DNA from: Megaustenia siamemsis
Lineage: Eukaryota; Mollusca; Gastropoda; Stylommatophora; Ariophantidae
DNA: 64,000 nt
Direction: 5' to 3'
Assembly: GCA_032433765.1 (NCBI GenBank)
Contig: JAVIAB010000008.1
Coordinates: forward strand, 40,853,736 to 40,917,735
Below are positions 44,811 to 55,234 of this stretch, one piece after another (within the stretch, counting starts at the first letter, position 1; each line of letters begins with the position of its first letter). Made by a program: the position numbers and the translations under genes. The notes beneath the pieces are model-generated. The model saw only the letters and a list, made by a program, of their open reading frames with translations, was not told the origin of the DNA and did no database searches.

Positions 44811-46735
44811 ATTGATTTTATTCTGAATCCTTCCTTGTATAACTTTTTGCAAAATTTTTGTAACATGGTTCATTATGCTTATTGTTCTAAAGTCACTGCA
44901 TTCAACTGCACCATTCTTTTTAGGCAATGCAATGAAAGTTGATGTTTTTAGCTCATTTGGTATGCATATGTGTGGTATATATCGTTGCATATGTCTGTAA
45001 TCACTTCAATGCCAAAATCTTCTAGTGCCTGTATCATCTCTATCTGTATGCTGCCGGGTCCTGCTTTTTTCCCCTTTTTCATTGTTTTTATAGCTTTTTC
45101 CACCTCAGATTTTAAGATTTTATAGCCTGAAGTACATTTTATAATTGGTTTCTTGTCCATTTGATCATGAAGTAGTTCTGTTATATATTCCTGCCATCTA
45201 TCTATAATATCCTTATTGTCTGTTAGCATTTTTTCTTTTTTGCCAGCAATGCATCCATCTTCTGTTGCTTTTCTTTTTATTAGTCATTCTCTTTATTTCT
45301 ATGTGCATTTCTCTTAAGTCTTCATCTGTGTAGTTTTGAGTATGTCTGTATTATTGTTATGTCGAATGGTTTTGCTTTCATTTTGAGTAGTGTAATCCTA
45401 TAATTGTATGTCCAGTGAGTACTTATTCAATCATACCTTGGAGTGTTCTACACTCCCCACCACTGGCCCCTCTTAAGTCTTGTTTGCTTTCCATAGTTTC
45501 TATTTCTATACATTTTTGGCTGAGCCAGTCTTCTTTTGCCATTTTGCACATTTTGCGTATTTCATTATCTATTTTATTGTATTGGGCAGTATTCTTCGCT
45601 TGTCTCCTTTCTTCCATTTTTTCTAAGATTGTGTCAGTTATTCATTTTTTGTTTTTTGTTCTTTTCTTTTTTGGGTAAAGTGTCGCAGATTTCTTGTATG
45701 CTTTTCTTAAAGCATTGCCATTTGGTTGTGACTTTTTCATCAGGATTTTCTCTTCTGTATTGCTCAATTCCTTCTTCTAACAGCTTCTGATATATGTTCT
45801 TTACTTATATTGTGTAGGTATCTTTATTATCTTTTTGATTTAAAGCTGTTATATCTAGGGGTATTGTTGATGAATAAGACTTTTGCTTGTGTCTCTTTAA
45901 TTTGATTTTAATTTTAATCATTACATGATTGTGATTTGAATTAATATCTGCTCCTGGGTAGGTTTTGGCTTCCTTTACGCTGTTACGGAACCTTTCTTTT
46001 ATCATTATGTAATCTGTTTGATTCCTCTTCTTATCTCCAGTGCTTTTCCGTGTGTATAGTTTCCTTCTCTCTTGTTCAAAGTAGGTGATACATATTATCA
46101 GCCTGTTTTCTTCACAGAATTGTATTAATCTTTCTCCTCTGTCATTTCTTTTTCCTAAACCATGATTTCCTATAATGGTCTTATATTTACTTTTTCCTAC
46201 TTTAGCGTTCATGTCAGCCATTACAATCAAGATGTCTGAAGATTTCACTTGCTTCATAACTTTATTTAGGTCTTCATAGTATGCCTCTATTTGTTCATCT
46301 GTATAGTTTTGAGTATGTCTGTATTATTGTTATGTCGAATGGTTTTGCTTTCATTTTGAGTAGTATAACCCTATCATTGTATGTCCAGTGGGTACTTATA
46401 TATTTGTGTAGCTCTCTTTTTATTAGTATTCCTACTCCTCTTTGATGTTATGTTGTGTTTCCTGAGTATATAAATGTATATTTTTCGTCCTCTGTGTACC
46501 CACATTCTTTCCATCTTGTCTCTGATATGCCTAAACTATCTATGTTAATCCGTTTTGCTTCTTGAATCAGATTTTCCAATTTCCCTTCTTGATATAGAGT
46601 CCTAACATTCCATGTACATATTTTAATATCTTTCCTCCGCTGTCTACATACATATTGTAAAGTTGTATTGCTTATTATACAAATAAAGTTGCAATAAAGA
46701 GGCAAAATATGGTGATCAAATGTTGTATCGTGCCA
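44811..46735 (-). mobile_element. LINE family A (RTE-like), 5' half, right of nested LINE
   Basis: The minus strand carries, from 46,705, the endonuclease N-terminus (IKICTWNVRTLYQEGKLENL, SLGISETRWKECGYT), then DILIVMADMNAKVGKSKYKT near 46,230, NQTDYIMIKERFRNSVKEAK near 46,010 and an SD-H-region variant GADINSNHNHVMIKIK near 45,930. A linker follows, then the RT N-terminal domain (RWQEYITELLHDQMDKKPII, MKKGKKAGPGSIQIEMIQAL; STFIALPKKNGAVECSDFRT near 44,930). Several stops and shifts make it dead. With its 3' half the element would have been about 3.1 kb before insertion, a normal RTE length. A segment of about 110 bp of the endonuclease (46,293-46,400) is repeated out of place at about 45,318-45,425. 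Confidence 0.85.
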
Positions 46736-46849
46736 TGTCTAGGTATTGACAAAAAAATCGTTATCAAGTGCGTGACAATCGAAAACGTGTGCACTTTTGT
46801 AAGCTGATGTGTACGTTTGTGTATTGACAATGGTGCAAGCAAACGTTCA

Positions 46850-47460
46850 CTATTTTATGATACACATTATTACCAGCAGATTTTTAAAAATACCACAGAA
46901 GTGCCAGGCCTAAACATTAATGGAAAGATAATCAATAACCTAAGATATGCTGATGATAATGTACTACAAGCAGAAAATCCGGAAGAGCAACAATTGCTTA
47001 ATGAAATAAACATTACCAGCAAAAAAAATGTATTAGATATGAATTATAAAAAGAATAAAACTATGATCATAAACAAAGAAAATACCCAAAACCTACAAGT
47101 GAATATCAAAATTAAAGGAACAGACCTACAAACAGTTAGAGCTGCAACTACCTTATACATATAATAACCAGTGATGGAAAATGTAAAACTGAAACAAAGA
47201 AAAAATACAGAAGTTTTAAAACGCAAATGTAATGCCATGAAAAATATACTAACATCAAAACAAATAACATCAAGGCATAAAGTAAGAACAACAAAATGTT
47301 AAATCTTCCCAACATGTGGTGCAAAAACATGGGCATCAGACAAAAAAAAAACAGAACAGAACATTAAAGCCTTTTGAGGTGTGAATTTATGGAAGAATAA
47401 GAAGAATTGGATGGGGGAAAAAAAATAAAAGAAAAATGATGAAGTTTAATGAACCCGCTT
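46850..47460 (+). mobile_element. LINE fragment, family A, plus orientation
   Basis: The plus strand reads QIFKNTTEVPGLNINGKIIN, NLRYADDNVLQAENPEEQQL and KNKTMIINKENTQNLQVNIK, matching family A RT palm and thumb, followed by a degraded region with AMKNILTSKQIT. Catalytic YADD is present, but frames break after about 47,160. Orientation is opposite to the neighbouring copy ending at 46,735. Confidence 0.75.
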
Positions 47461-47864
47461 CCTCTCCCCTATGTGTTTTGGACCGTGTGTTCGACGGCCC
47501 CACCCTTCCTTGTGCGTCGGGCCCTTATAGAACCCCCTGCGTTATTGACATACACAGACTGATGCCATAACTGATAGCATTGATCGCTCGACTCGCAACT
47601 CTCCTGATAACGCTGAGCCCCGCTCTCTACTGGACACCGACTAACGTTCGACGTTAACGCTGGCCATCTGCTGTACTGACTGACAGATTTCCTTCCGACA
47701 GAATTTGCTTGACAGATTGACTCATGAATTGCTTTGCTGCCGGACTGGTTCGGAAACTACTGCTGGGGTTCCGTCTTATTCTTCGTATAGTAGTACTTCG
47801 CGTTGGTTTTCTAATGATTGTTGATGTAGATCTCCAGACCTACAGACTATCCCGCAACCCTAAA
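47461..47864. other. No gene recognised
   Basis: GC-richer than the surroundings (for example CGACGGCCCCACCCTTCCTT). No domain; the short plus frame running into the 74-bp array is not supported. Confidence 0.45.
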
Positions 47865-49995
47865 TTCGTTCTTCGCCGTACCCATCGTGAACACAACACT
47901 GATCCAATTACTGACCAAGACTATCCCGCAACCCTAAATTCGTTCTTCGCCGTACCCATCGTGAACACAACACTGATCCAATTACTGACCAAGACTATCC
48001 CGCAACCCTCAATTCGTTCTTCGCCATACCCATCGTGAACACAACACTGATCCAATTACTGACCAAGACTATCCCGCAACCCTCAATTCGTTCTTCGCCG
48101 TACCCATCGTGAACACAACACTGATCCAATTACTGACCAAGACTATCCCGCAACCCTCAATTCGTTCTTCGCCATACCCATCGTGAACACAACACTGATC
48201 CAATTACTGACCAAGACTGTACCGCAACCCTCAATTCGTTCTTCGCCGTACCCATCGTGAACACAACACTGATCCAATTACTGACCAAGACTGTACCGCA
48301 ACCCTCAATTCGTTCTTCGCCGTACCGGTAGTGAACACAACACTGATCCAATTACTGACCAAGACTGTACCGCAACCCTCAATTCGTTCTTCGCCGTACC
48401 GGTAGTGAACACAACACTGATGCGATTACTGACCAAGATTGTACCGCAACCCTCAATTCGTTCTTCGCCGTACCCATCGTGAACACAACACTGATCCAAT
48501 TACTGACCAAGACTGTACCGCAACCCTCAATTCGTTCTTCGCCGTACCGGTAGTGAACACAACACTGATCCAATTACTGACCAAGACTATCCCGCAACCC
48601 TCAATTCGTTCTTCGCCGTACCGGTAGTGAACACAACACTGATCCAATTACTGACCAAGACTATCCCGCAACCCTCAATTCGTTCTTCGCCGTACCCATC
48701 GTGAACACAACACTGATCCAATTACTGACCAAGACTATCCCGCAACCCTCAATTCGTTCTTCGCCGTACCGGTAGTGAACACAACACTGATCCAATTACT
48801 GACCAAGGCTGTACCGCAACCCTCAATTCGTTCTTCGCCATACCCATCGTGAACACAACACTGATCCAATTACTGACCAAGACTATCCCGCAACCCTCAA
48901 TTCGTTCTTCGCCGTACCGGTAGTGAACACAACACTGATCCAATTACTGACCAAGACTATCCCGCAACCCTCAATTCGTTCTTCGCCGTACCGGTAGTGA
49001 ACACAACACTGATCCAATTACTGACCAAGACTATCCCGCAACCCTCAATTCGTTCTTCGCCATACCCATCGTGAACACAACACTGATCCAATTACTGACC
49101 AAGACTATCCCGCAACCCTCAATTCGTTCTTCGCCGTACCGGTAGTGAACACAACACTGATCCAATTACTGACCAAGACTATCCCGCAACCCTCAATTCG
49201 TTCTTCGCCATACCCATCGTGAACACAACACTGATCCAATTACTGACCAAGACTATCCCGCAACCCTCAATTCGTTCTTCGCCATACCCATCGTGAACAC
49301 AACACTGATCCAATTACTGACCAAGACTGTACCGCAACCCTCAATTCGTTCTTCGCCGTGCCCATCGTGAACACAACACTGATCCAATTACTGACCAAGA
49401 CTGTACCGCAACCCTCAATTCGTTCTTCGCCGTACCCATCGTGAACACAACACTGATCCAATTACTGACCAAGACTGTACCGCAACCCTCAATTCGTTCT
49501 TCGCCGTACCGGTAGTGAACACAACACTGATCCAATTACTGACCAAGACTGTACCGCAACCCTCAATTCGTTCTTCGCCGTACCGGTAGTGAACACAACA
49601 CTGATCCAATTACTGACCAAGACTGTACCGCAACCCTCAATTCGTTCTTCGCCGTACCGGTAGTGAACACAACACTGATCCAATTACTGACCAAGACTGT
49701 ACCGCAACCCTCAATTCGTTCTTCGCCGTGCCCATCGTGAACACAACACTGATCCAATTACTGACCAAGACTATCCCGCAACCCTCAATTCGTTCTTCGC
49801 CGTACCGGTAGTGAACACAACATTGATCCAATTACTGACCAAGACTGTACCGCAACCCTCAATTCGTTCTTCGCCATACCCATCGTGAACACAACACTGA
49901 TCCAATTACTGACCAAGACTGTACCGCAACCCTCAATTCGTTCTTCGCCATACCCATCGTGAACACAACACTGATCCAATTACTGACCAAGATTG
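47865..49995. repeat. 74-bp satellite (about 29 copies)
   Basis: The unit contains CGCAACCCTCAATTCGTTCT, TCGCCGTACC and GTGAACACAACACTGATCCA, ATTACTGACCAAGACT. Three variable sites recur: ACTGTACCGC or ACTATCCCGC; CCGTACC, CCATACC or CCGTGCC; and CCATCGTG or CGGTAGTG. They combine in several ways along the array. Overlapping 64-residue minus-strand frames in consecutive units are by-products. Confidence 0.95.
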
Positions 49996-50949
49996 TTCGC
50001 TCATAAAAGAAACCCGACTTTATTCACCTGAAGACATTCCGCTCCGCTGCTATGGTGGAACCAACGAGGATCACCTGGCACACACATAACGCACATGACA
50101 ATGTTCAGCTCTACAAGTACAATTTCATCAGTAGCAAGTTCCTTGCTCGCTAGTAATACCCAGTAAGACTTCACTGTCCAATCACAATTACAGTACATAA
50201 TGGGCCTCTTGCTCACACGTGATTAATGGGAATAAAATGTTCAAATCCACAATTCACACTGAATCAACGGCAAGAGTTTTGCTCTCTCCAGAATGCACAG
50301 TGAAAATTCACTATCCATCAAAATTACATCACAATGTCGACCTCTTGCTCACACATGATTAGTAGGATTAAATGTTCAATTCCACAAGATGACACTGAAT
50401 CAACGGCAAGTGCTTTGCTCACACCTAACGAATATCTAAACGTTAGTTGTTCTTCACAAAAGCTGATATATTTAGCGAGCACATTGCTCACACATAAAGA
50501 ATATCAACATGTTCCCTTCTGCCCCTACCCTACGTTAAAGACAAGCTCCTTGCTTTCCCAGTCTCACGCTAGGACTGTCACTGTCCAACTAGAAAAATTA
50601 AACTCCCAAGCAAACTCCTTGCTCGCACAGCTCGAACTGAAAAACAAAACGCATCTTCGAAGGTTGGTAAGCCAACTGGCTACCGCCTTCCGGCGAACGG
50701 GCTAGTCCGGCCTATCGTCTGAGTAACTCTCACCCCCTAAACTTGTAATTCACATACATCTTTCGTTTTCAGCCACTCAGCACCCTTCTCCCATCTCACC
50801 CCTTCTACTGAACTCTCTCGAAATCCCGAGAATACGTTAATCCCCTGAACTGAATTCCCATTCTCTCCTCGTGAATTGTCCACGTTTTCTTGATTTACCC
50901 ACTCATATTATTGTTACACATTCTCGTCCCATTGTCACTGTTACATTAA
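49996..50949. other. No gene recognised
   Basis: Contains diverged recurring words (CTTGCTCACAC, CCTTGCTCGC at several places between 50,130 and 50,630) that suggest an old degenerate repeat with a period near 110-130 bp. No coding support. Confidence 0.4.
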
Positions 50950-51238
50950 AACAACTAAAAATGGAAATAGAACTACTAAACACAATTCAGACAAAATAAA
51001 TGAGATTGTTGGGGCATGTTAAAAGACATAGCAGCCTACTAAAAGTAATCTTGGAAGGGAAAATACAAGGTAAAAAAAAAAAGGCAGAGGCAAACCAAGA
51101 CTAAAATGGACGAGTAACATAAAAAGATGGACAAGTCAGCCTATGACAACCCGTACTACCAAAGCAAGAAACAGAGCAGAATGGTGCCCTATGGTAGCCA
51201 ACCTTCGATGCGGAAATGGCACACGACGATGACCACCA
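50950..51238 (+). mobile_element. LINE 3' fragment, family A
   Basis: Plus-strand match to the family A tail: KMEIELLNTIQTK-like start, a RLLGHVKRHSSLLKVILEGK segment and a block whose reverse complement (CCATAGAGCG / GGTTGGCTACCAT) is seen at 12,660 and 39,570. An A-run near 51,072 breaks the frame. The tail region reads GGCACACGACGATGA. Confidence 0.7.
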
Positions 51239-51362
51239 GCGAACATTTCACTATAAAGATCCTAAACCCTTTGTAAAGACTTTATTATTTTCAGTCTGTT
51301 GAAGCAAGTGAAGAAGCGGGTTAGCAGAGCCGGCTCAAAGTACCGGCAACTCGAGCGGTTTC

Positions 51363-51392
51363 CCGGGGGGGGGGGGGGGGGGGAAGGGGGGG
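51363..51392. repeat. Poly-G run
   Basis: About 20 consecutive G followed by AAGGGGGGGG. A G-quadruplex-capable tract or an unreliable homopolymer call. Confidence 0.8.
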
Positions 51393-51542
51393 GTTGCTTA
51401 GAGATGCCATCAAGGATCATCAAAAACCGACAAAAATACTCGGACTGGGTACGGTTGAAGAAAGTAAAGTGGCGATTTCGTATTATACTCACCAATACTT
51501 GTATTCGATACCTAACTGAAACAATCACTTGAGTCGATCACA

Positions 51543-51650
51543 CCCACATGTATTTATTCTTCCTCTTCTACCTTTTTAGCTCCCAATGGAGCGTAGGTCT
51601 TCAAAAAACACTTTCCAAGTCGTTCTGTATTTTGCCCACATGTATTTATT
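51543..51650 (-). mobile_element. Family D LINE 3' stub with 16-bp target duplication
   Basis: CCCACATGTATTTATT occurs exactly at 51,543-51,558 and 51,635-51,650 and flanks 76 bp that match the last part of family D (C-terminal FEDLRSIGS codons and GAA-type tail: TTCCTCTTCTACC on the plus strand). An extreme 5' truncation product of target-primed reverse transcription. Confidence 0.85.
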
Positions 51651-51829
51651 GTGGTAAAAACTGTAGATTATCAGTTTATGTTTCAATGTAAATGTGTGCT
51701 TAAATAAAATGTATTTTGAAGAGCTTTGCATTACTTTGTGTAAAATATCGAGAAGAATGTATACCAACATACTTGTAGTCATAGAAAAATAGAGGTACGT
51801 GAAACAGGTTTAGCAAGGTAGAGTTATCC

Positions 51830-52325
51830 CCTACTACAGGAATAAGATGTCTCATTTCCTCCGGTAGTCTTCGGGACACCTTTGGGCAAGGTGGAGTTCC
51901 CGTTTAGTTCCCCCTATCAAGGTTACGTGAAGCCATTGGAGCAGGTGGTGAATGGTGTTGTGGGACCCTCCGACAAGTAGTGCCGGTTATGGTCTCCACT
52001 CTGTGAAACCAGGCAGTGGATCTCATGTCTAGAGACAATGGCTGCGATCTTCGACTAGTACAGTCACTACCAAAAAGGAAAGGAATGGCAAACTACCTTC
52101 TTATATTGCCAAGTAAAATTATGTCCAGATACAGTTTCATATCTACAGCTTACGACGTTAATGAGGACTCCACATCCACCTCGAAAGGTAGGGAGCGTCA
52201 TGTGCTATAATTGACACTCGACCGTCATCAACTGTATTCAAGATCAAAAATAAAAAGACATTATTAATAGGAACTTGGAATATTAGATCAGCATTCCGGG
52301 TTGGCAAGCTAGAAAACATCAGCTA
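51830..52325 (+). mobile_element. LINE 5' region with endonuclease start (RTE-like)
   Basis: A leader of about 430 bp contains AAGGAAAGGAATGGCAAACT, similar in kind to a motif common in the 5' regions of RTE/BovB elements. It is followed by codons for LLIGTWNIRSAFRVGKLENI at 52,258-52,318, the N-terminus of an RTE-type endonuclease. The element stops abruptly afterwards. Confidence 0.6.
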
Positions 52326-52504
52326 AGTAATTAAGTGAATTAAGTTAACTTTTCAATTCTTGTTTGATTAGGTCGGACACCCTTGACCTCGCAGTGGCAG
52401 ATCACAGGTAATCCTTTAATATCAGTTTTAGCTGTGAAAACCTCATTTTAAGGAAGCCAGAACAAACAAATCGTCACGTATATATGTTATGGTTTCATAA
52501 CATA

Positions 52505-52600
52505 CTTGGAGAGACTCATAAGAGACAAACCAAGAAGTAGGTGGTTTCAAGACACAAAGGAGACCTTGAACATGACGACAGAAGAAGTGGGAGATCCGGC
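52505..52600 (+). mobile_element. LINE C-terminal coding end
   Basis: Encodes KPRSRWFQDTKETLNMTTEE followed by VGDPARDRNSFRLVV, the typical terminal region of an RTE-like LINE protein. It probably belongs to the element whose 5' end lies at 51,830-52,325, with the middle deleted. It continues into the 61-bp array. Confidence 0.6.
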
Positions 52601-52955
52601 TAGAGACAGAAATTCTTTCAGACTGGTTGTGGTGGGTGTAACGTTCTTTGGGATATATGGCTAGAGACAGAGATTCTTTCAGACTGGCTGTGGTGAATGT
52701 AACGTTCTGTGGGATATATGGCTAGAGACAGAGATTCTTTCAGACTGGCTGTGGTGAATGTAACGGTCTGTGGGATATTGCTAGAGACAGAGATTCTTTC
52801 AGACTGGCTGTGGTGAATGCAACGTTCTGTGGGATATCTGGTTAGAGACAGAGATTCTTTCAGACTTGCTGTGGTGAATGTAACGTTCCGTGGGAGATCT
52901 GGTTAGAGACATAAATTCTTTCAGACTGGCTGTGGTGAATGTAACGTTCTGCAAA
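52598..52955. repeat. 61-bp tandem array derived from LINE 3' end (about 6 copies)
   Basis: Units begin at 52,598, 52,659, 52,720 and onwards with GGCTAGAGACAGAGATTCTT, then TCAGACTGGCTGTGGTGAAT and a variable GTAACGTTCTGTGGGATAT end. The first unit is the in-frame LINE C-terminus (ARDRNSFRLVV), so the LINE end was amplified in tandem. Confidence 0.85.
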
Positions 52956-53065
52956 GGACATGCGACCTGGTAATGAATGGGAGTAATAGAAAACTGTACA
53001 TCAAAGAATAGACATGCCTCGACTTTGTAGAGTTCAGAAGATAGATTGAAGTGAAAAAAAAATTA

Positions 53066-53127
53066 AAAAGGTAAAGAACCCCGTCACGCCAAGCGGCGTT
53101 TAGGGAATATGGTGTTAGTGATTATAA
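53066..53127 (-). mobile_element. SINE-2 3'-end fragment
   Basis: CCGTCACGCCAAGCGGCGTT and AATATGGTGTTAGTGATTAT match the SINE-2 tail in reverse orientation. Head absent. Confidence 0.7.
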
Positions 53128-53280
53128 TTTTTCATTACTCTTCTTAGCTGTCTATGGTACTCTCAACATTCTTCTGTAAAACCACATTTCTACAGACTCC
53201 AATGATTTTCTTGTCTGTTGTCCTATTGTCCATGATTCGCATCCATATGTTAAGACTGGCTCTACATAACATTATCTTTA
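53128..53280 (-). mobile_element. LINE fragment, family B
   Basis: Matches 10,985-11,130 (for example TCTGTAAAACCACATTTCTA and CATATGTTAAGACTGGCTCT). About 150 bp from the RT thumb region. Confidence 0.8.
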
Positions 53281-53580
53281 TTTTGCTTACAGTAGCTGAA
53301 TGACGATCGGGTATCACCTGTATCACATGATGTCCCCTACCGAACGATGGTTTTCCATTGGAATCCCCCTTAACGTTGTTGTGTCGTTATTTCTGTTGTT
53401 GTGGCGATTCATTACTGTACAAAGAAAATACGACGGTGGTTTTCTGTTGCCTTCCGTCGGTTTGTTTACAGTTGGCTCCGCTAGCCTTTGACTAAAAAGT
53501 CTCACCCACAAGGCAATGGGGTTGTTTTACTTCGGGGTACCAGTAGTATACAAGGGTGTTTTGAGCAAGGATTTGAACAT
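53281..53580. other. No gene recognised
   Basis: A plus-strand open frame at 53,300-53,491 (63 residues, hydrophobic centre VVSLFLLLWRF) was noticed but has no supporting context. Confidence 0.35.
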
Positions 53581-54060
53581 TTTGTGTTGTATCGTGCAGC
53601 ACAATCTTGTATCGTGCAGAACATTTTGGCACCATGCAGCACATTTTGGCACCATGCAGCATTGGCATGTATCGTGCAGCACAATCTCGTCGTGCAGCAT
53701 GGCCTGCAATCACGACCTCGTTTATCGCGGGTGGTCGGTCTTATCTCAAGTGCTTATCTGAAGTGGTCGGCCTCGCGGGTGGTCTTATCTCAAGTGTGCG
53801 GGACCAGTGGTTCTAAAACTTGTAGGTGTGTTTGGAGACCAGTGGTTCTAAAACTTGTAGGTGTGTTTGGAGACCAGTGGTTTTAAAACTTGTATGTCAG
53901 TCTAAAACTTGCTGGGGGGTCGTGTTATCATCAATGTGTGATGGCAACAGGAGGTAAATATGGAGACCAGTGGTTCTAAAACTTGTATGTCAGTCTAAAA
54001 CTTGCGGGGGGGGGGGGGTCGTGTTATCATCAATGTGTGATGGCAACAGGAGGCAAAAAA
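53581..54060. repeat. Small local repeats (GTGCAGCAC words; 35-bp GGAGACCAGTGG unit)
   Basis: 53,595-53,705 has imperfect copies of CATGCAGCACATTTTGGCAC. 53,800-53,890 has a 35-bp unit GGAGACCAGTGGTTCTAAAA...TTT. A longer segment (TCGTGTTATCATCAATGTGT onward) is duplicated at about 53,900-53,955 and 54,005-54,055, the second preceded by a G-run. Confidence 0.75.
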
Positions 54061-54089
54061 GGCAAAGGGGGTGTTAGTGCCACGTCGAT

Positions 54090-54290
54090 CATCATCGGGC
54101 CACATCATCGGGCCACCTCGGTCATCATCGGTCATCATCATCGGCGCTGGGGTCGTCGGGTCGCTGGTCGTCGCTGGTCGTCGGCGGTCGCTGGTCGGCT
54201 CGGGCAACATCATCATGTGTAGTGATTAATGGTCGTCGCTGGTCGTCGTCGTCGCTGGTCGGCTCGGGCAACATCATCATGTGTAGTGAT
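54090..54290. repeat. GTCGTCGCTGGTCG-type repeat with a duplicated segment
   Basis: Tandem TCGTCGCTGG words; GGTCGGCTCGGGCAACATCA followed by TCATGTGTAGTGATTA occurs twice (about 54,193 and 54,258). Confidence 0.8.
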
Positions 54291-54300
54291 TAAATAGTGA

Positions 54301-54570
54301 CGCTCTCTCTCTCTCTCTCTTATCATCATCATCAAGCCACACCCTCAACATCATCCCTTTATGTCTTATCATCACCAAGCTACACAAATTGACACATCAT
54401 CATCATGTGCCACCCTCATCATCATCACCAAGCTACACAAATTGACACATCATCATCATGTGCCACCCTCATCATCATCATCATGTGCCACCCTCATCAT
54501 CATCATCATGTGCCACCCTCATCATCATCATCATGTGCCACCCTCAACATCATCATCAACCCACACCCTC

Positions 54571-54611
<41 letters not shown>

Positions 54612-54615
54612 ACAT
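54301..54615. repeat. (CT)n and (CAT)n microsatellites with ATGTGCCACCCT unit
   Basis: (CT)n at 54,304-54,320 and 54,571-54,607; between them ATCATCATCATGTGCCACCC units repeat with a period of about 27 bp. This forms the left border of the virus-like element; no terminal inverted repeat could be recognised. Confidence 0.9.
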
Positions 54616-54660
54616 TCACGCTAAAGCAAAACAAAAAAGTCGCTCTATATTTCACATATA

Positions 54661-54666
54661 TTTATT
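54661..54666 (-). terminator. Polyadenylation signal (AATAAA)
   Basis: TTTATT on the plus strand (AATAAA on the minus strand) lies about 47 bp downstream of the protease stop codon, a sensible position for the 3' end of the minus-strand late transcripts. Confidence 0.5.
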
Positions 54667-54712
54667 AATACAACAAATACACGACACATATGAAAAAATA
54701 TATATATATATA

Positions 54713-55222
54713 TTACTGTCCGAGTGTTGATAATTTTATGCGTTTGCGGGCCCCTCGAAGCCGAATTAGCCACGGGACGAGAAAACGATAAATGATACGA
54801 TCGTTTATGTGCTGTCTCGATGAAAAAGGCATGAGAATTCTGTTAAGTTTCGCGCCTCGACACTTAAGAAGTATATAATAAGCACAATATAGACCGCACG
54901 TGTTGGTAAACAAATCTTGCAACACCCGCGGGTTGAAGACGAATGGAGCGTGTGAGTTTTGCTCTATAAAGTTTAAAATATCCACATGTCTGGGAGGCAA
55001 ACCGTAGGAATCGAAATACTCACATTCGCCGAGCCCGTTGTAAAAGAGGGCCACCCAATGCTCACCGGGTTCGTGTGCCGGGTCGGTGTTTATGACAAAG
55101 GCTGCGGTCGCCGTTGGGTCGATGCTGGGAGGTAAGTGGTTTCGTGGAATGACACTAACAAGGGAACAACGTCGAACGAAAATATCCGACATCAAAAGGT
55201 TGTAAATCTCCATCGTGTTCAT
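54713..55222 (-). CDS. Adenovirus-type cysteine protease (Polinton PRO)
   Basis: 169 residues. The adenain-type catalytic set is visible: His55 in EPGEHWVALF, Asp71 in EYFDSYG, Gln102 in VLQDLF and Cys109 in NTCGLYC, with the Gln-Cys spacing of seven typical of the family. The role in relatives is maturation of capsid proteins in assembling particles. It is the last gene of the minus-strand block, 12 bp after the capsid gene. The frame is intact and of usual length (adenain is about 200). A C-terminal basic stretch (RLRGARKRIKL) may bind nucleic acid. Confidence 0.85.
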   Translation of the reverse strand: MNTMEIYNLLMSDIFVRRCSLVSVIPRNHLPPSIDPTATAAFVINTDPAHEPGEHWVALFYNGLGECEYFDSYGLPPRHVDILNFIEQNSHAPFVFNPRVLQDLFTNTCGLYCAYYILLKCRGAKLNRILMPFSSRQHINDRIIYRFLVPWLIRLRGARKRIKLSTLGQ

Positions 55223-55234
55223 CTTCTCTCTCGC

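Noticed and set aside
47724..49979. Repeated 64-residue open frames on the minus strand
   Set aside because: Each is a frame through the 74-bp satellite; the period is not a multiple of three and the frames simply recur.
21353..51392. Poly-G runs (21,353; 51,363; 54,003) as regulatory G-quadruplexes
   Set aside because: Long single-base runs are the least reliable part of an assembly; no further support.
53300..53491. 63-residue frame with a hydrophobic segment
   Set aside because: Too short and without promoter, splice or homology support.
5258..54300. CRISPR-like arrays
   Set aside because: The arrays are direct tandem repeats without unique spacers, in a eukaryotic context.
54616..54712. 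Left terminal inverted repeat of the virus-like element
   Set aside because: Only AT-rich sequence and an (AT)n run are seen; without the right end no inverted repeat can be recognised.
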